From: Orientallactaga sibirica
Lineage: Eukaryota; Chordata; Mammalia; Rodentia; Dipodidae
Length of the DNA stretch: 64,000 nucleotides
Assembly: GCA_036365145.1 (NCBI GenBank)
Contig: JAEOAD010000025.1
Location: forward strand, 28,219,001-28,283,000
Direction of reading: 5' to 3'
Below the pieces are notes generated by a model. The model was not told where the DNA came from, made no database searches, and worked only from the letters and a program-made list of their open reading frames with translations. Of this stretch, positions 51,540 through 63,960 are shown in pieces. A program made the translations under genes and the position numbers. Position 1 is the first letter of the stretch, and each line of letters opens with the position of its first letter.

Positions 51540-51909
51540 AAGGTAGGGTCTCACTCTAGCTCAGGCTGACCTGGGATTCACTATGTAGTCTCAGGGTGGC
51601 CTCAAACTCATGACAATCCTCCTACCTCTGCCCCTTGAGTGCTGTGATTAAAGGCGTGCGCCACCATGCCTGGCTACTTTGTTTGTTTGTATGTATGTAT
51701 GTATGTCTTCATGTATGTGTGTGTGTGTGTGTGTATGTATGTGCATGCATGCACATGAGCACACCAAGGTCTCTTGCTGCTGCAAATGAACACCACATGC
51801 TTGTAGCCCATTTTGCATCTGGCTTTATGTGGGTGCTGGGGAATTGAACCTCAGCCAGCAGGCTTTGGAAATAAAGCATCTTTAACCACTGAGCCATCTC
51901 TCCAGTCCA
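51540..51909 (-). repeat. B1 and tRNA-derived SINE
   Basis: Antisense B1 51540-51677 and antisense tRNA SINE about 51680-51909 containing ATGT/GT runs. Confidence 0.8.
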
Positions 51910-52204
51910 CTTTCTCTTTTCTCTGCAGATGGAGCAGACCCTTGGAACCCTAGGCACTAGAGTTTGGGGAGGGGTGCCCCTGCATCGAGGACTTTACAGA
52001 TTACCAACACATCTTATGGGGTCCTCTGAGCAGACTGTGGGAGGAACATGGCTGTCCTCTCTGTTTGCCCCAGGATTGGAGGAATTAGAGGTTGGGGACC
52101 ATGGGGCTTTCCTTGGAAGAAAGCTCATAGTGTGGGACAAGATGACTTGTTCACATTCATAGATTCATAGAGGTAGCATAAACAATTGTAGGGGACTTTT
52201 TATG

Positions 52205-52590
52205 AACCAGCCAGCTTTTATTTTATTTATTTTATTTTATTATTATTTTGTTTTGTTTTGTTTTTCGAGGCAGGGTCTCACTCTAGCTCAGGCTGACCTG
52301 GAAATCACTCTGTAATGTCAGGGTGGCCTTGAACTCATGGCAATCCTCCTACCTGTGCCTCCAGAGTGCTGGGATTAAAGGCGTGCGCCACCACGCCCGG
52401 CTTATTTTATTTGAGAGAATCAGAGAAAGACAGAGAGAATGGGCATGCCAGGGCCTCTAGCCACTGCAAACGAACTCCAGATGCATGCGCCCCCTTGTGC
52501 ATCTGGCTTACGTGGGTTCTAGGGAATTGAACCAGGGTTCTTTGGCTTTGTAGGCAAACACCTTAACCACTAGGCCATCCCTCCAGCCTG
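52205..52590 (-). repeat. B1 and tRNA-derived SINE
   Basis: Antisense B1 about 52245-52402 followed by antisense tRNA SINE 52403-52590. Confidence 0.85.
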
Positions 52591-52599
52591 AACCAGCCA

Positions 52600-53480
52600 T
52601 CTTCGTGGGGTCACCAGCTGGTTTGAGCTTTCCTGTCCCCACTGAAATGAGATTCCCCCCATGAGTTTGCCCAGCCTGTGCCTCCCTTCCCACTGAGCCA
52701 ATTAAGGCAGGGGGTTAATGACTAAGAAGCCTTGGGGATTTGGCCAGGGAGGAAAACAAAGGGCCAAATCTTGAGTACCCACGAAGGCTGTATAAGGGGA
52801 AAAGGACAGAGTGAAGGTGGGGCCCTGCTGGACCCACATCCCCAGTGCACTTAGTGTCAGGGTCACACTGTGACTCCAGACAAGTAAGTATTTCTCTAAA
52901 GCCAGAGAAGGGCACATTGAGCCTGGCATTGGGAGGGCAGGGTGTCTGTGAAGCACCCATGGGAACAGGTGCTTACACAGCAGTGGGGGTGCCTGGGTGC
53001 AGAGGAGCTTCAGGGGTGGGGCACCTGCTCTTGCTTCCTGAAGTTCAGGCCTCCTTTGTTTAGGCTGGTAGCACCTTGGCTGGACTCTGCTCCCCTCGCT
53101 CTGCTGCCCATCCACACTGAAGAGCCACAAAGGCAGAGGCCTGACTCCAGCTACACCCCAGCTCTGCCCTGTAACAGAAGGAGGTGGAAGTGGTATATTG
53201 GTCCCCTTCAGGATCAGTCTCCTCCCTCTTTGCTGGCCCATATCTTTCTCTTCCCTCTCTTCTCGGCTCTTCTTTCCCTTCTTCTAGTTCTTAGCTTCAT
53301 GTTTAGGGAGTTAAGACCCTGTTGAGCCGCTGAATTGACTGAGCATTGAGAACACACACATCTCTGGGGTACCGTCTAGGAAAGACGAGCCAGTGGGAAG
53401 AGTTCCCCATGGAGGCTGGAAGACAGGAGGGAGGTGGAAAGTACAGGTGATGAGGGGCTGTGTTCCCATCTCCGAGCATT
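52600..53480. other. Unique intergenic stretch
   Basis: No repeat and no recognisable gene. The open frames here match nothing I know. Confidence 0.5.
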
Positions 53481-53487
53481 GTGGTCA

Positions 53488-53770
53488 GCTCCATGTTGCT
53501 GGGATGAACCTCCAGACAGTTTAGGAGAGGAGGGGCTTTATTTTGAGCTTATAGATCCAGGGGGAAGTTCCATCTATGGTGGAAGAAGTTGCTGCCACAC
53601 ATCTAAGCAGAGAGAGAAGGAACCAAATAGCAAAAACCCAAAAGCAGCAAACGCCAGCCGGCAGGACCCCCAGCTCAGACTGCACTGCACACCTTATGCT
53701 GGATCCCAGGATCTGCTCCCAGTGACACCTCCAGGCAAGTGGCTAGAGATCCAAGTTACAAGCCCTTCTT
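53488..53770. repeat. Older interspersed repeat, copy 2
   Basis: CCATGTTGCTGGGATGAACC and GGAGAGGAGGGGCTTTATTT parallel the copy at 26655-27000; strongly diverged. Confidence 0.45.
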
Positions 53771-53785
53771 AAAAATAAGTGAATA

Positions 53786-54110
53786 CCGGGCGTGGTGGCG
53801 CACGCCTTTAATCCCAGCACTCGGGAGGCAGAGGTAAGAGGATCGCTGAGAGTTCAAGGCCACCCTGAGACTACATAGTTAATTCCAGGTCAGCCTGGAC
53901 CAGAGTGAGACCCTACCTTGCAAAACCAAAAAAAAAAAAAAAAAAAGTGAATAAATCGGGCTAGGCGTGGTGGTGCATGCCTTTAACCCCAGCACTCGGG
54001 AGGCAGAGATAGGAGGATCACCGTGAGTTCGAGGCCACCCTGAGACTACAGAGTGAATTTCTGGTCAGCCTGGACTAGAGTGAGACCCTACCTCGAAAAA
54101 CCAAAAATAA
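53786..54110 (+). repeat. Two sense B1 copies, one young
   Basis: 53786-53944 is flanked by the 9-bp duplication AAGTGAATA (53777-53785 and 53945-53953). A second sense B1 lies at 53957-54110. Confidence 0.88.
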
Positions 54111-54149
54111 ATAAATAAATAATTTAAAAAAAATATAAAGATTTTCTAT

Positions 54150-54360
54150 TTATTAGAGACAGACAGTAAGAATATATATATATTTGAGAGAGAGGAAGAA
54201 GCAGAGAGAAAGAGAGAATGGGTGCGCCAGGGCCTCTAGCCACCGCAAACAAACTCCAGATGCCTGTGCATCTGGCTTTCATGGGTACTGGGGAATTGAA
54301 CCTAGGTCCTTAGCCTTTGCAGGCAAATGCCTTAACTGCTGAGCCATCTCCTCAGTTCCT
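54150..54360 (-). repeat. tRNA-derived SINE
   Basis: Antisense copy with CGCAAACAAACTCCAGATGC. Confidence 0.85.
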
Positions 54361-54669
54361 AAGTTACAAGCTTTAATAAAACACCTGAAAAAAAAAATAA
54401 AACACCCGAGTCTGTGGGGGACATACACTCAAGCTGACACACTAAGCAATCCTGAACACCCATTCTTGCTGGCAGTAAGCTCAAGGGCAGAGTTACACAT
54501 AGAATCTTTGTCCCTTCCCAGCCCTTGTCTCAGAGCCTTGGAGAGGAAGAAGCTGCCACTGAGGACATCCCTAAACAGGCTGGTCTTAGCTTGTATCCCC
54601 CCATCGCCCTGCACCTTGCAGGATGCCTCCTTCTGCCCAAGTCAGCCTAGCCTCCTCCCCACATATATT

Positions 54670-55272
54670 TTTTTGGGGGGGAGGGTTCGAGGTAGGGTCT
54701 CACTCTAGCCCAGGCTGACCTGGAATTCACTCTGTATTCTCATGGTGGCCTTGAACTCACAGCAATCCTCCTACCTTTGCCTCCTGAGTGCTGGGATTAA
54801 AGGCATGCGCCATCACGCCCAGCTCCCTCCCCATATTCTATGGGGTTTTGGTTTTCCGTTTCGTTTTGAGTATGGGTCTCCTGCAGCCCAGAGTGGCCTC
54901 AAATTTCCTATGTAGCTGACACTGGCCTTGAACTCCTGCCTCCGTCTGCCAAATAGTGGGATTACAGCATTATGCCTGTACACGTAGCCTATTTTCTTTC
55001 CTTAATATCCCTTCCTTGTGGGAAGTCTGCCCGGCTCCTCTAGCCACTCTCCTTCCTGCTGAATGTCACCCAGTTTTCTGTCACTTGCTGGAATGTACTC
55101 AACTTCTTAATTTTTTTTTTTTCTTTTGGTTTTTCAAGGTAGGGTCTCACTCTAGCTCAGGCTGACCTGGAATTCACTATGTAGTCTCAGGGTGGCCTTG
55201 AGCTCTTGGCGATCCTCCTACCTCTGCCTCCTGAGTGCCAGGATTAAAGGCGTGCCTCACCACTCCTGGTTT
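54670..55272 (-). repeat. B1 copies
   Basis: Antisense B1 54670-54825, an old B1-like copy about 54850-54985, and an antisense B1 55110-55272. Confidence 0.75.
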
Positions 55273-55274
55273 CA

Positions 55275-57040
55275 ACTTCCTAATTTTAATTCATGAGACT
55301 GTACTGGGTAAAATTCTGCACATCACGTACAAGGAATATCAGACTTGATTCTTGCCCTCGTGGAGGCACAGGGACTGGCCTACATGGCCTAGAGAACTCG
55401 TTCAGTGAGGACCTGGCTGAGGGTAAAACCACCGGTGGGGACTGGAGGGCTACAGAGATTGTTGGAGAGAGTGGGTCACTGGGTCCTTTCTTTTGCTGAG
55501 CCTCTGACTGCGTCCAAAGGCCTGGATGGGTCCGTCTCTTCCATTCCTTCCTGGGGATTGCCTAGCACTGCCCTGTCTGATGTCACCAGGGAGAACAGCT
55601 CCAGGGACCCGGGGACTGGTGCAAAGCCCTCCACCCCCCACCCCTCACCCGACAGCTGGCTGACAGGGCCCTCTGGGACTCGGGGGCTGAGCCCAGACAT
55701 CCAGGAGGCAGTGACACTGGAGCCGTGACAGTTGGTCCCTAGATTCCTCACCCAGTAGTGCCAGCTCTGGTTTCTGGGCTGGGTGAGGGAGGGGACTGGG
55801 TGGTCTCCTGGGACAGGGTGGCAGTCAACATGTAGGTTGTCCCAGAGGGTCTTTTCTGGGACTGGCACTGAGTGAGGCGCTAGGAGGGACTCTTGAGAGA
55901 GCAGCCGGGTGCGCACAGGTGAATCCCTCCCTGCAGAGAATGTGCGGAGTCAAGCACCTTGTGCAGGATGGTGGAGCTGCAGTGGAAGGCGGTGTGGGAT
56001 TCTTCCATCCCCACTGGGCCCAGGGCAGCCCGGGTCCTGTAGCTCCCTTGGGACTCCTGGGGGATGGGTGGGCAGGGACTGGCCATTTCCAGAGGGCTGG
56101 TTTGGGGCAGGTGTTCCTCATGGACTTCAGATTTGATATGCAATCTTTGTTGGAGGCAGGACTTGCTCCTTCTGCTTCAGAGCAGTTAAAGCACTTGCCC
56201 AGGTCAGTGGAGATGACACTCTTCAAAACAAGAGCTGTCTGACTCCGGAGTCAAGACCCCAGAGGTAAACAGTGACTCTGAGGCGTGCTTGGCGGCCATG
56301 GACGTAGTGAAGAAAGAAAGCCAGAGAAATCTGGGGAGACCTTCAGTTGAAGCATATGTATCTGGTGGGGTCCCTAGGGGATGAGCAGGGGTTCACTGGC
56401 AGGGAGGAGAACACTGGAGCAGTGGAGCTGGCCAGGGAAGCTTCATGGTTAGGGCGTGAATTCATAGACCCTGGAGCAGGGAATGTGTGCGGCCACCAGG
56501 TGGAGCTGTAGACCCGCTACCAGAAGCTGCTTGTGCCTGGGCTGGACTACCAGGGCCCAGGTGCCTCCTCCTCCCTGCCCAGCCAGGTGCCCCACACTCC
56601 TTAGGTGTGGTCTTTAGCTTCCAGCTGGCTCTCAGCTTTTGGCAGGACATCCAACACATGACCAACAGGTGAGAAGAGCACCAGTCTTCCAGATTCAGAA
56701 AGAAAACCCGAGAACATCCAGCTGCCCACACTGCCCTCCTGGCCAGGGGCCCCCTTGAGTCCCTGAGAGAGCATTCAGGGGAAATGTGAAGGAAACAGAC
56801 ATTTGTGTACAGCTAGCCTAAGCCTGCAAGGGAATTATTTTTACCTAATAAAGTCTGAAAACTTTTCATCAAGTACGTAGAGATTGAACGCTTGCTGTGT
56901 CCACACTACTGTAGACACAGGGACAAAAAGGGCAAGGCCCCTCCTGGCACAGAGCCAGGCTCCTGTGGACTGGTCAGGCAGGACAAGCAAGTAGGCCATG
57001 TCCTTTCTGGCAGTGAAAATTGCTGTGAAGAAAAATAAAA
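55275..57040. other. Largest unique stretch between MEX3A and the right edge
   Basis: About 1.75 kb without SINEs or a splice-consistent coding exon. Repeat depletion compared with the flanks makes it a candidate for regulatory sequence; nothing more can be read from it. Confidence 0.4.
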
Positions 57041-57044
57041 CAGG

Positions 57045-57180
57045 AGAAGCTGGGCGTGGTAGTGTATGCCTTTAATCCCGGCCCTTGGGAGGCAGAGGTA
57101 GGAGGATCATCGTAAGTTTGAGGCCACCTTAGTGAATTCCAGGTCAGTCTGGACTAGAGTGAAACCTTACCTTGAAAAAC
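57045..57180 (+). repeat. B1 element
   Basis: Sense copy, GCTGGGCGTGGTAGTGTATG through GTGAAACCTTACCTTG. Confidence 0.8.
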
Positions 57181-57204
57181 TAAAATATAAAAATTTAAAT
57201 ATTC

Positions 57205-57770
57205 AGGAGTTATATTTTTTATTTTTTTATTGACAACTTCCATAATTGTAGACAATATCCCATGGTAATTCCCTCCCTCCCCCCACTTTCCCCTTTGCAA
57301 CTCCACTCTCCATCATATCCCCTCCCCCTCTCAATCAGTCTCTCTTTTATTTTGATGTCATGATCTTTTCCTCCTATTATGATAGTGTCAGGCACTGCAA
57401 GGTCATGGATATACAGGCCATTTTGTGTCTGGAGGAGCACGTTGTAAGGAGTCCTATCCTTCCTTTAGCTCTTACATTCTTTCTGCCACCTCTTCTGCAA
57501 TAGACCCTGAGCTTTGGAAGGTGTGTTAGAGATGTTTCAGTGCTGAACACTCCTCTGTCACTTCTCAGCACCTTGGTGCCCTCTGAGTCACCCCAGTGTC
57601 ACCACCATCTGAAAATAGAAGGTTCTCTAACCCAAAGTGAGAGTAGCATTAATATATGGGTATGAACACTAAGAGAAGTGCTTACTGGGCAGTTAGGTGA
57701 GCATAGTATATACATTTAGCCAGACACCAGCAGACATTACACCCCTAGGGTTCATTACTACCCGTTTTAA
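57205..57770 (-). repeat. LINE-like 3' end, copy 1
   Basis: Starts with a T-rich block (reverse of a poly(A) tail), then TTGACAACTTCCATAATTGT. Shares its length and order of motifs with 59945-60640. Probable L1 3' UTR in antisense orientation; family not confirmed. Confidence 0.6.
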
Positions 57771-57774
57771 AAAA

Positions 57775-58355
57775 ATTTTTAATTCATTTATTTGCAAGCA
57801 CACAGAGAGAGAAGAGAGACAGAGAATGGCCTGCCAGGGCCTCCAGCCCCTGCAAAAAAAAACTCCAGATGCTTGTGCCCCTTGTGCATCTGGCTTATGT
57901 GGGTCTTGGGGAATCAAATCTGGGTCCTTTGGGCTTCACAGGCAAACGCCTTAACCGTTAAGCCATTTCTCCAGTCCTAAGTTTTTGTTTATTTATTTAT
58001 TTTGGTTTTTGAGGTAGGGTCTCACTCTAGCCCAGGCTGACCTGGAATTCCCTCTGTATTCTCAAGTGGCCTCCAACTCATGGTGATCCTTCTACTTCTG
58101 CCTCCCGAGTGCTGGGATTAAAGGCGTGCGCCACTATGCCTGGTTCCAAGTTTTTTTTTTTTTTTTTTTTTTTTTTTTGAGAGAGAGAGAGAGCATGAGA
58201 ATGAGTGTGCCAGGGCCTCCAGCCACTGCCAATGAACTCCAGGTGCATGCTCCACCATGTGTATCTGGCTTACGTGGGTTCTAGAGAGTCGAACCTGGGT
58301 CCTGAGGTTTCACAGGCAAGTACCTTAACTGCTGAGCCATCTCTGAGTTCATCTT
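57775..58355 (-). repeat. tRNA SINE, B1, tRNA SINE
   Basis: Antisense copies at about 57775-57978, 57990-58146 and 58150-58355. Confidence 0.85.
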
Positions 58356-58554
58356 TGACCCTCGGTTTTCTCTTCTGTAAAGTGAGGGCAGTGGAATGTA
58401 AAATAGTGCTATGCTGGCAAGTGTTTAATAACCAGGAAGGAAAGAAGCTCAGGTTTGTAGCAATTGCCAGTTCCAGGGATGAAGATTCTGTCCCTGTGGT
58501 CGACTGTAACATGAGTAACAGGCTGTCACTAGCAGGCATGAGCCACCTCAGCTC

Positions 58555-58745
58555 TCCACTGGAGAGAGAGACAGAGGCAGAGAGGGAAAGAACGTGCGCA
58601 CCAGGGCCTCCAGCCACTGCAAATGAACTCCAGACGCATGCACCCCCTTGTGCGTCTGGCTAACGTGGGTACTGGGAGTAGAACCTGGGTCTTTAGGCTT
58701 CAAAGGCAAGCACCTTAACGGCCAAGCCATCACTCTCTTAAATAA

Positions 58746-58796
<51 letters not shown>

Positions 58797-58800
58797 AAAA
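58555..58800 (-). repeat. tRNA-derived SINE and (AAAT)n
   Basis: Antisense SINE 58555-58738 followed by an AATA-repeat run to about 58800. Confidence 0.8.
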
Positions 58801-58803
58801 GGG

Positions 58804-59140
58804 AGCTGGGCGTGATGGTACATGCCTTTCATCTCAACATTCAGGAAGCAGAGGTAGGAGGATTGCCTTGAGTTCAAGGACACTCTGAGACTACATAGTG
58901 AATTCCAGGTGAGCCTGGACTGGAGCGAAACCCTGCCTTAAAAAAACCAAAAAGTAAAACTTAAAAAAAAAAAAAAAAGGCTGAGCTAGGCATAGTGGCA
59001 CACGCCTTTAATCCCAGCACTCGGGGGGGCAGAGGTAGAAGGATTGCCATGAGTTTGAGGCCAGCCTGAGACCACATAGTGAATTCCACGTCAGCCTGGG
59101 TTAGAATGAGACCTTACTTCTAAAAAGGCCAAAAAAAATT
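58804..59140 (+). repeat. Two sense B1 copies
   Basis: Copies at 58804-58965 and 58980-59140, each followed by an A-rich tail. Confidence 0.8.
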
Positions 59141-59144
59141 ATTT

Positions 59145-59938
59145 ATTTACAAGCAAATTGAGAGAGAGGAGAGGTTAGGGCTTCCTGACACTGCCGATGA
59201 ACTGCAGACAATATGCCACCTTATGCACCTGTCTTTACATGGGTACTGGAGAATCAAACTCTGGTCCGTAGGCTTTGAAGGCAAGCACCTTTAACTGCAG
59301 AGCCATCTCTCCAACTCCCCCCCCCCAAGCTTTTGTTAAGTTTAGAGATCTTTTTCACAAAAATATTTTATTTATTTGTTTGAGAGAGAAAAGAGGTAGA
59401 TAGAGAATGGGCTTGCTACTACAAATGAACCCCAAACACATGGCTCACCTTGTGCACCTGGCTTTACTTGGGTACTGGGGAGTCAAACTCCAGTTCTTAG
59501 GCTTTGAAGGCAAGCACCGTAAGTGCTGAGCCATCTCTCCAGCCCAAGTTTAGAGATTTTATCATAGATAGAGCTTGAAGAAGGACGACAGAGCTCCTAC
59601 CCAAGAGGCAGGCCTGGGGTTCCCAGAAATGGGGAAGTGCAGAAGTTAAGAAAAGGAAGAAATGAAGAGCTCTTGCTCAAGGAGGCAAGAGGGGGGTTCC
59701 AGAAAAACAGGGAAACCCCAAACCCCACTTTAAAAAAAAGTTATTATTTATTTGAGACAGAGAGAGGGAAAGAGGGAGAGGGAGAATGGGCATGCCAGGG
59801 CCTCTAGCCACTGCAAACAAACTCCAGATGCATGTACCCCCTTGTGCATCTGGCTTACGTGGGGCCTGGAGAATTGAACCGGGGTTCTCAGGCTTTGCAG
59901 GCATGCGCCTTAACCACAAAGCCATCTCTCCAGCCCAA
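59145..59938 (-). repeat. Three antisense tRNA-derived SINEs
   Basis: Copies at about 59145-59328, 59360-59555 and 59730-59938; the first two are diverged. Confidence 0.75.
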
Positions 59939-59944
59939 CCCTAT

Positions 59945-60640
59945 TTGTTTTAATGACAACTTCCATGCTTCCAGATAATAAACCATAATTCTCTCCCCTT
60001 CCCCACTTTCCCCTTCACAAATCTACTCTCTATCATATTCCCTCCCTCTCTCCATTAGTCTCCTTTTATTTTGATGTCATCATCTTTTCCACCTATTATG
60101 AAGCTTTTGTAAAGGTATTGCTGGGCTCTGTGAGGTATCAAGGCCAATTTCTGTCTGGACAGTTGCATTGTAAGCAGTCCTACCCTTCCTTTGTCTCTTG
60201 CATTTTTCCACCACCTCTTCCAAATGGACCCTGAGCTGTGGAGGGTGTGATAGAGATGTTTCAGTGCTGAGCACTCGTCTGTCACTTCTCAGCACTATGG
60301 TGCCTTTTAGGTCATCCCAGAGGTCACCACCATCTGAAAAGAGAAGCTTCTCTAACTAAAAGTGAGGGTAACATTAATATATAGGTATAAACATTAAGTA
60401 AAGTGCTTAGAGGGCAGTTTGGTGAGCATATGTATGTATTTAGCCAGACCAGAGCAGGTGTTACACTCCTAAGACTCATGACGTCCCCCATCATAGGGTT
60501 TTGATTAGGTTTTCAGTACCAGGCTTGTGTTCCCTCCCATAGAGTACACTTCCAGTCCAATTAGAGAGCACTGGGTTTCCCCCATCACAAACATGCCACT
60601 ATTGCACCCATTCGGTCATTTGGCCTGGTCCCACTTTTTT
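59945..60640 (-). repeat. LINE-like 3' end, copy 2
   Basis: ATGACAACTTCCATGCTTCC, TTTTATTTTGATGTCATCAT and GAGATGTTTCAGTGCTGAGC align with 57225-57760, and it extends about 150 bp further. Confidence 0.6.
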
Positions 60641-60949
60641 GAGATGTGGATCTTCTGACAGCCAGGAAACTTGAACTTGGCCCTACTCAGGGCCTCAGTC
60701 ACATGCTCTCTGTCTGCAGCCTGGTGACTTAGCCACTGTGCCCAGGGACTTCCCAAAGGCACCCCACATGGCTGTCTGAAGCCTAGATTGAGGATAGCAT
60801 GAGATCTGAAATACGGGTAGTCACCACACACCTGGCTCCAGGGTTCCTTAGGGCAACTTATACAAGCAACAGGTTGCTGTTTGCAGCCATTGTACACTGG
60901 GCCCCATGAGGAGGGAACCTGGTGGATTTAACTAGCTGCAGAAAATATT

Positions 60950-61090
60950 GAGTATTTTTATTGTTGAGATTAGGACCCGTTCTGTAATCCTGGTAGGCCT
61001 AGAACTCCTGATGTAGCTCAAGCTCATAGCAATCCTCCTGCCTCAGCCTTCCAAATGTTGGGATTATAGGTGTGAGGTACCAGGCTGGGC
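60950..61090 (-). repeat. Old B1-like element
   Basis: Antisense, degraded: CAATCCTCCTGCCTCAGCCT and GGGATTATAGGTGTGAGGTA. Confidence 0.5.
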
Positions 61091-61267
61091 TCTGTTGGCT
61101 GTGATTATTCAGGGTTATTTAATCAGCTTTTCTCAGGGAGGCATGTTCTTTTCTCAGGCTGGGTAGGAACCTGGATCTATGCTGTCTGCCCACTTCCCCT
61201 TAGCAGGCACTCTCTATTTTTTTCCATGAGGGGTGTGTGTGTGTGTGTATGAATGAACAAATGATGT

Positions 61268-61560
61268 GGATAGGGGCTGAAGAGATGGTTTAGCAGTTAA
61301 GGCATTTGCCTGCAAAGCCAAAGGATCCCGGTTCAATTCCCCAGGACCCACATAAGCCAGATGCACAAGGTGGCGCATGCATCTTGAGTTTGTTTGCAGA
61401 GGCTAGAGGCCCTGGCGCGCCCACTCTCCCTCTCTCGTTTTCTGTCTTTTTCTGAAGGGTCTCACTCTAGCTCAGGCTGACCTGGAAATCATTATGTAGT
61501 CTCAGGGTGGCCTTGAACTCATGGTGATCCTCCTACCTCTTCCTCCTGAATGCTGGAAAA
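61268..61560. repeat. tRNA-derived SINE (+) fused to B1 (-)
   Basis: Sense tRNA SINE 61268-61450 whose tail is replaced by an antisense B1 fragment to about 61555. Confidence 0.75.
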
Positions 61561-61865
61561 TATATATTTTTAAAAATGATGTGGATGGCTGTACCTGGAA
61601 AGAGCCAGCCATGGCTGGCTGGTAAGAAGGCCCGGTTGCTCCCGGACCTCGCCAGCAGGTGGTGCCAGCCCCCGTCTGTCTCTTCTTCTGGCCACCTCCC
61701 TTGCGTTTGATCTTGTTCCTCTCTCTGAGGGTTCTCAGTTGGCTCAGAAAGGCTGAGGTCCTGAGGGCCAAGTCAAGCCACAGACATCCAGGGCTCACTC
61801 TTACTCGTCCCACATGGGGAACCCAGGAAGAGAGTTGGGGATCCCCGGAGAAAGGGCAAGCCTGG

Positions 61866-62262
61866 GACGGGGGAGATGGTTCAGCTGATTAAAGGCACTT
61901 GCTTGCAAAGCCTGATGGCCCAGGTTCAAATCCCCAGAACCCATGTAAAAGCAGATGCACAAAATGGTGCATGCATCTTGAGAGCATTTTCCATGGCAAG
62001 AGGCCTTAGTGCGCCCATTCTCTCTCCTCACAGATAATAAAATATTCTTCTTCTTCTTTTTTTTTTTTTTTTTTTTTTTAAAGGAGGGCCAGAGCTGGGC
62101 ATGGTGGCTCACACCTTTAATCCCAGCATTTGGGAGGAAGTGATAGGAGGATCGCTGTGAGTTCGAGGCCACCCTGAGACTATAGTGTGTTCCAGGTCAG
62201 CCTGGGCTAGAGTGAGACCCTACCTCGAAAAATAAATAAATAAATAAATAAATAAGAGGGCC
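61866..62262 (+). repeat. tRNA-derived SINE and B1
   Basis: Sense copies at 61866-62045 and 62092-62262, separated by poly(T)/A. Confidence 0.8.
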
Positions 62263-62264
62263 AG

Positions 62265-62830
62265 CCTGGGACTGGGGACACAGACCTTCAGAACTGCAAG
62301 GAGAGCGCAGCTCTTAGGGACATGAAACCTGAAACGCTAGGTGCTTGAGTCAATCAGTGAGTGAGGAACCACTGCGTGGGAGCTGATGCAGTGAATCAAT
62401 CAGCAAGAGGGAAAGAGGAGCCCCTGTTTCCATGACAACGGCGGTGTTTGTGGCAAGCTGGGGACTCCTGGGTCCCCAGGGTCTGTGTGCAGTGATTCAC
62501 CACAGGGAAAGGAAGGCTGTGGAGGGACCTGCTGCTGGGGACCGGATGCCCTGTGGTTCCTACATGCTGCCCAACCCTGGTCTCTGGGCTTCTGCTCTGC
62601 TCTGTACTGGGAAAGGAACGGAGCTGGAGCAAGGGCTAAGCACTCTGCTGCACACATGCACCTCTCCTTGCTCACAACAGCCTTGTGAAGTCACTATGGT
62701 CCCACTTGACAAGACAGAAAACTTTCGCCCTTGGCCCATGGTGACATAAATGGGGTATGAATGGTAGAGTCAAGATTAGAATCCAGGCTAGTGTGCTATA
62801 ACCATGCTTAGGAAGACTCAGAAAACAGAA
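62265..62830. other. Unique intergenic stretch
   Basis: No repeat and no recognised gene. Confidence 0.4.
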
Positions 62831-63030
62831 AAGCCATGGTTTAGCACTTAAGGTGATTGCCGGCAAAGCCAAATGACCCAGGTTCAATTCCCAAGTATCC
62901 CCAATATAAACCAGATACACAAGGTGGCACATGCATCTGGAGTTTGCTGGAGACTGACATGCTCATTCTCTCTGTGTCTCTCATCTACCTCTTTCTCTCT
63001 CAAGTAGATAAATAAATAAAATATTTTATT
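62830..63030 (+). repeat. tRNA-derived SINE
   Basis: Sense, lacking the first bases: TGGTTTAGCACTTAAGGTGA to an AAATAAATAAAATATTTT tail. Confidence 0.8.
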
Positions 63031-63261
63031 AAAAATTATCCTAGTCTGATTCTCTTGTCTTGCAGGTGTGGAAACTAAGCTTCATAGAAAGGAAAGTGAA
63101 TTTTTTTCAAGGTCATAGAGTTAATGGAAGAGTGAACTTGGACTCCTGCCTGCAGACTACATAAATTCTTTAATCGAGAAAAGACTTGAATGGCTTCAAG
63201 GTCTCAGGCGGGCAGGCAGGCCAATCAACAGAGGAAGAGAAGTAGATAAGATGGAACAGTC

Positions 63262-63960
63262 TATGCCAGGTGTGGTGGTGCACACCTTTAACCCCAGCAC
63301 TAGGGAGGCAGAGGTAGGTGGATTGCTGTGAGTTTGAGGCCAGCCTGAGACTACATAGTAAATTCCAGGTCAGCCTGGGCTAGAGCGAGACCCTACCTCG
63401 AAAACAAACAAACAAAAAAAGCTGGGACAGTGTAGCCCAGTGTGGCATGAGGAAGAAGGTGCACAATTCAAGGAGTCATGGAGGTGAGATCTCACCTTTG
63501 TTTTGTTGGACATAAGATATGAGGTCAGCCGGGAATGGTGGCGCATGCCTTTAATCCCAGCTCTCAGGAGGCAGAGGTAGGAGGATCGCTACCTCTGGAA
63601 CAACAGAATGAGTTCCAGGTCAACCTAGGCTCGAGTGAGACCCTGTCTTCAAAATACCGAAAAGAGGGCTGGAGAGATGGTTCAGTGGTTAAGGCATTTG
63701 TCTGCAAAGCCTAAGGACCCACGTTCGATTCCCCAGTATCCACATAAGTCAGATGCACAAAATGATGCATACATCTGCACATTCCCCTTCCCTCTCTAAA
63801 TAAATAAATTATATATATATGTATATATATATATTTGTTTTGTTTTGTTTTGAGGTAGGGTCTCACTCTGGCCCAGGCTGGCCTCGAACTCACGGCGATC
63901 CTCCTGCCTCTGCCTCCCGAGTGCTGGGATTAAAGGTGTGCGCCACCACGCCCGGCCTTT
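63262..63960. repeat. B1, B1, tRNA-derived SINE, B1
   Basis: Sense B1s 63262-63415 and 63528-63662, sense tRNA SINE 63666-63835, then antisense B1 63838-63957 that may have inserted in the SINE tail. Confidence 0.8.
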
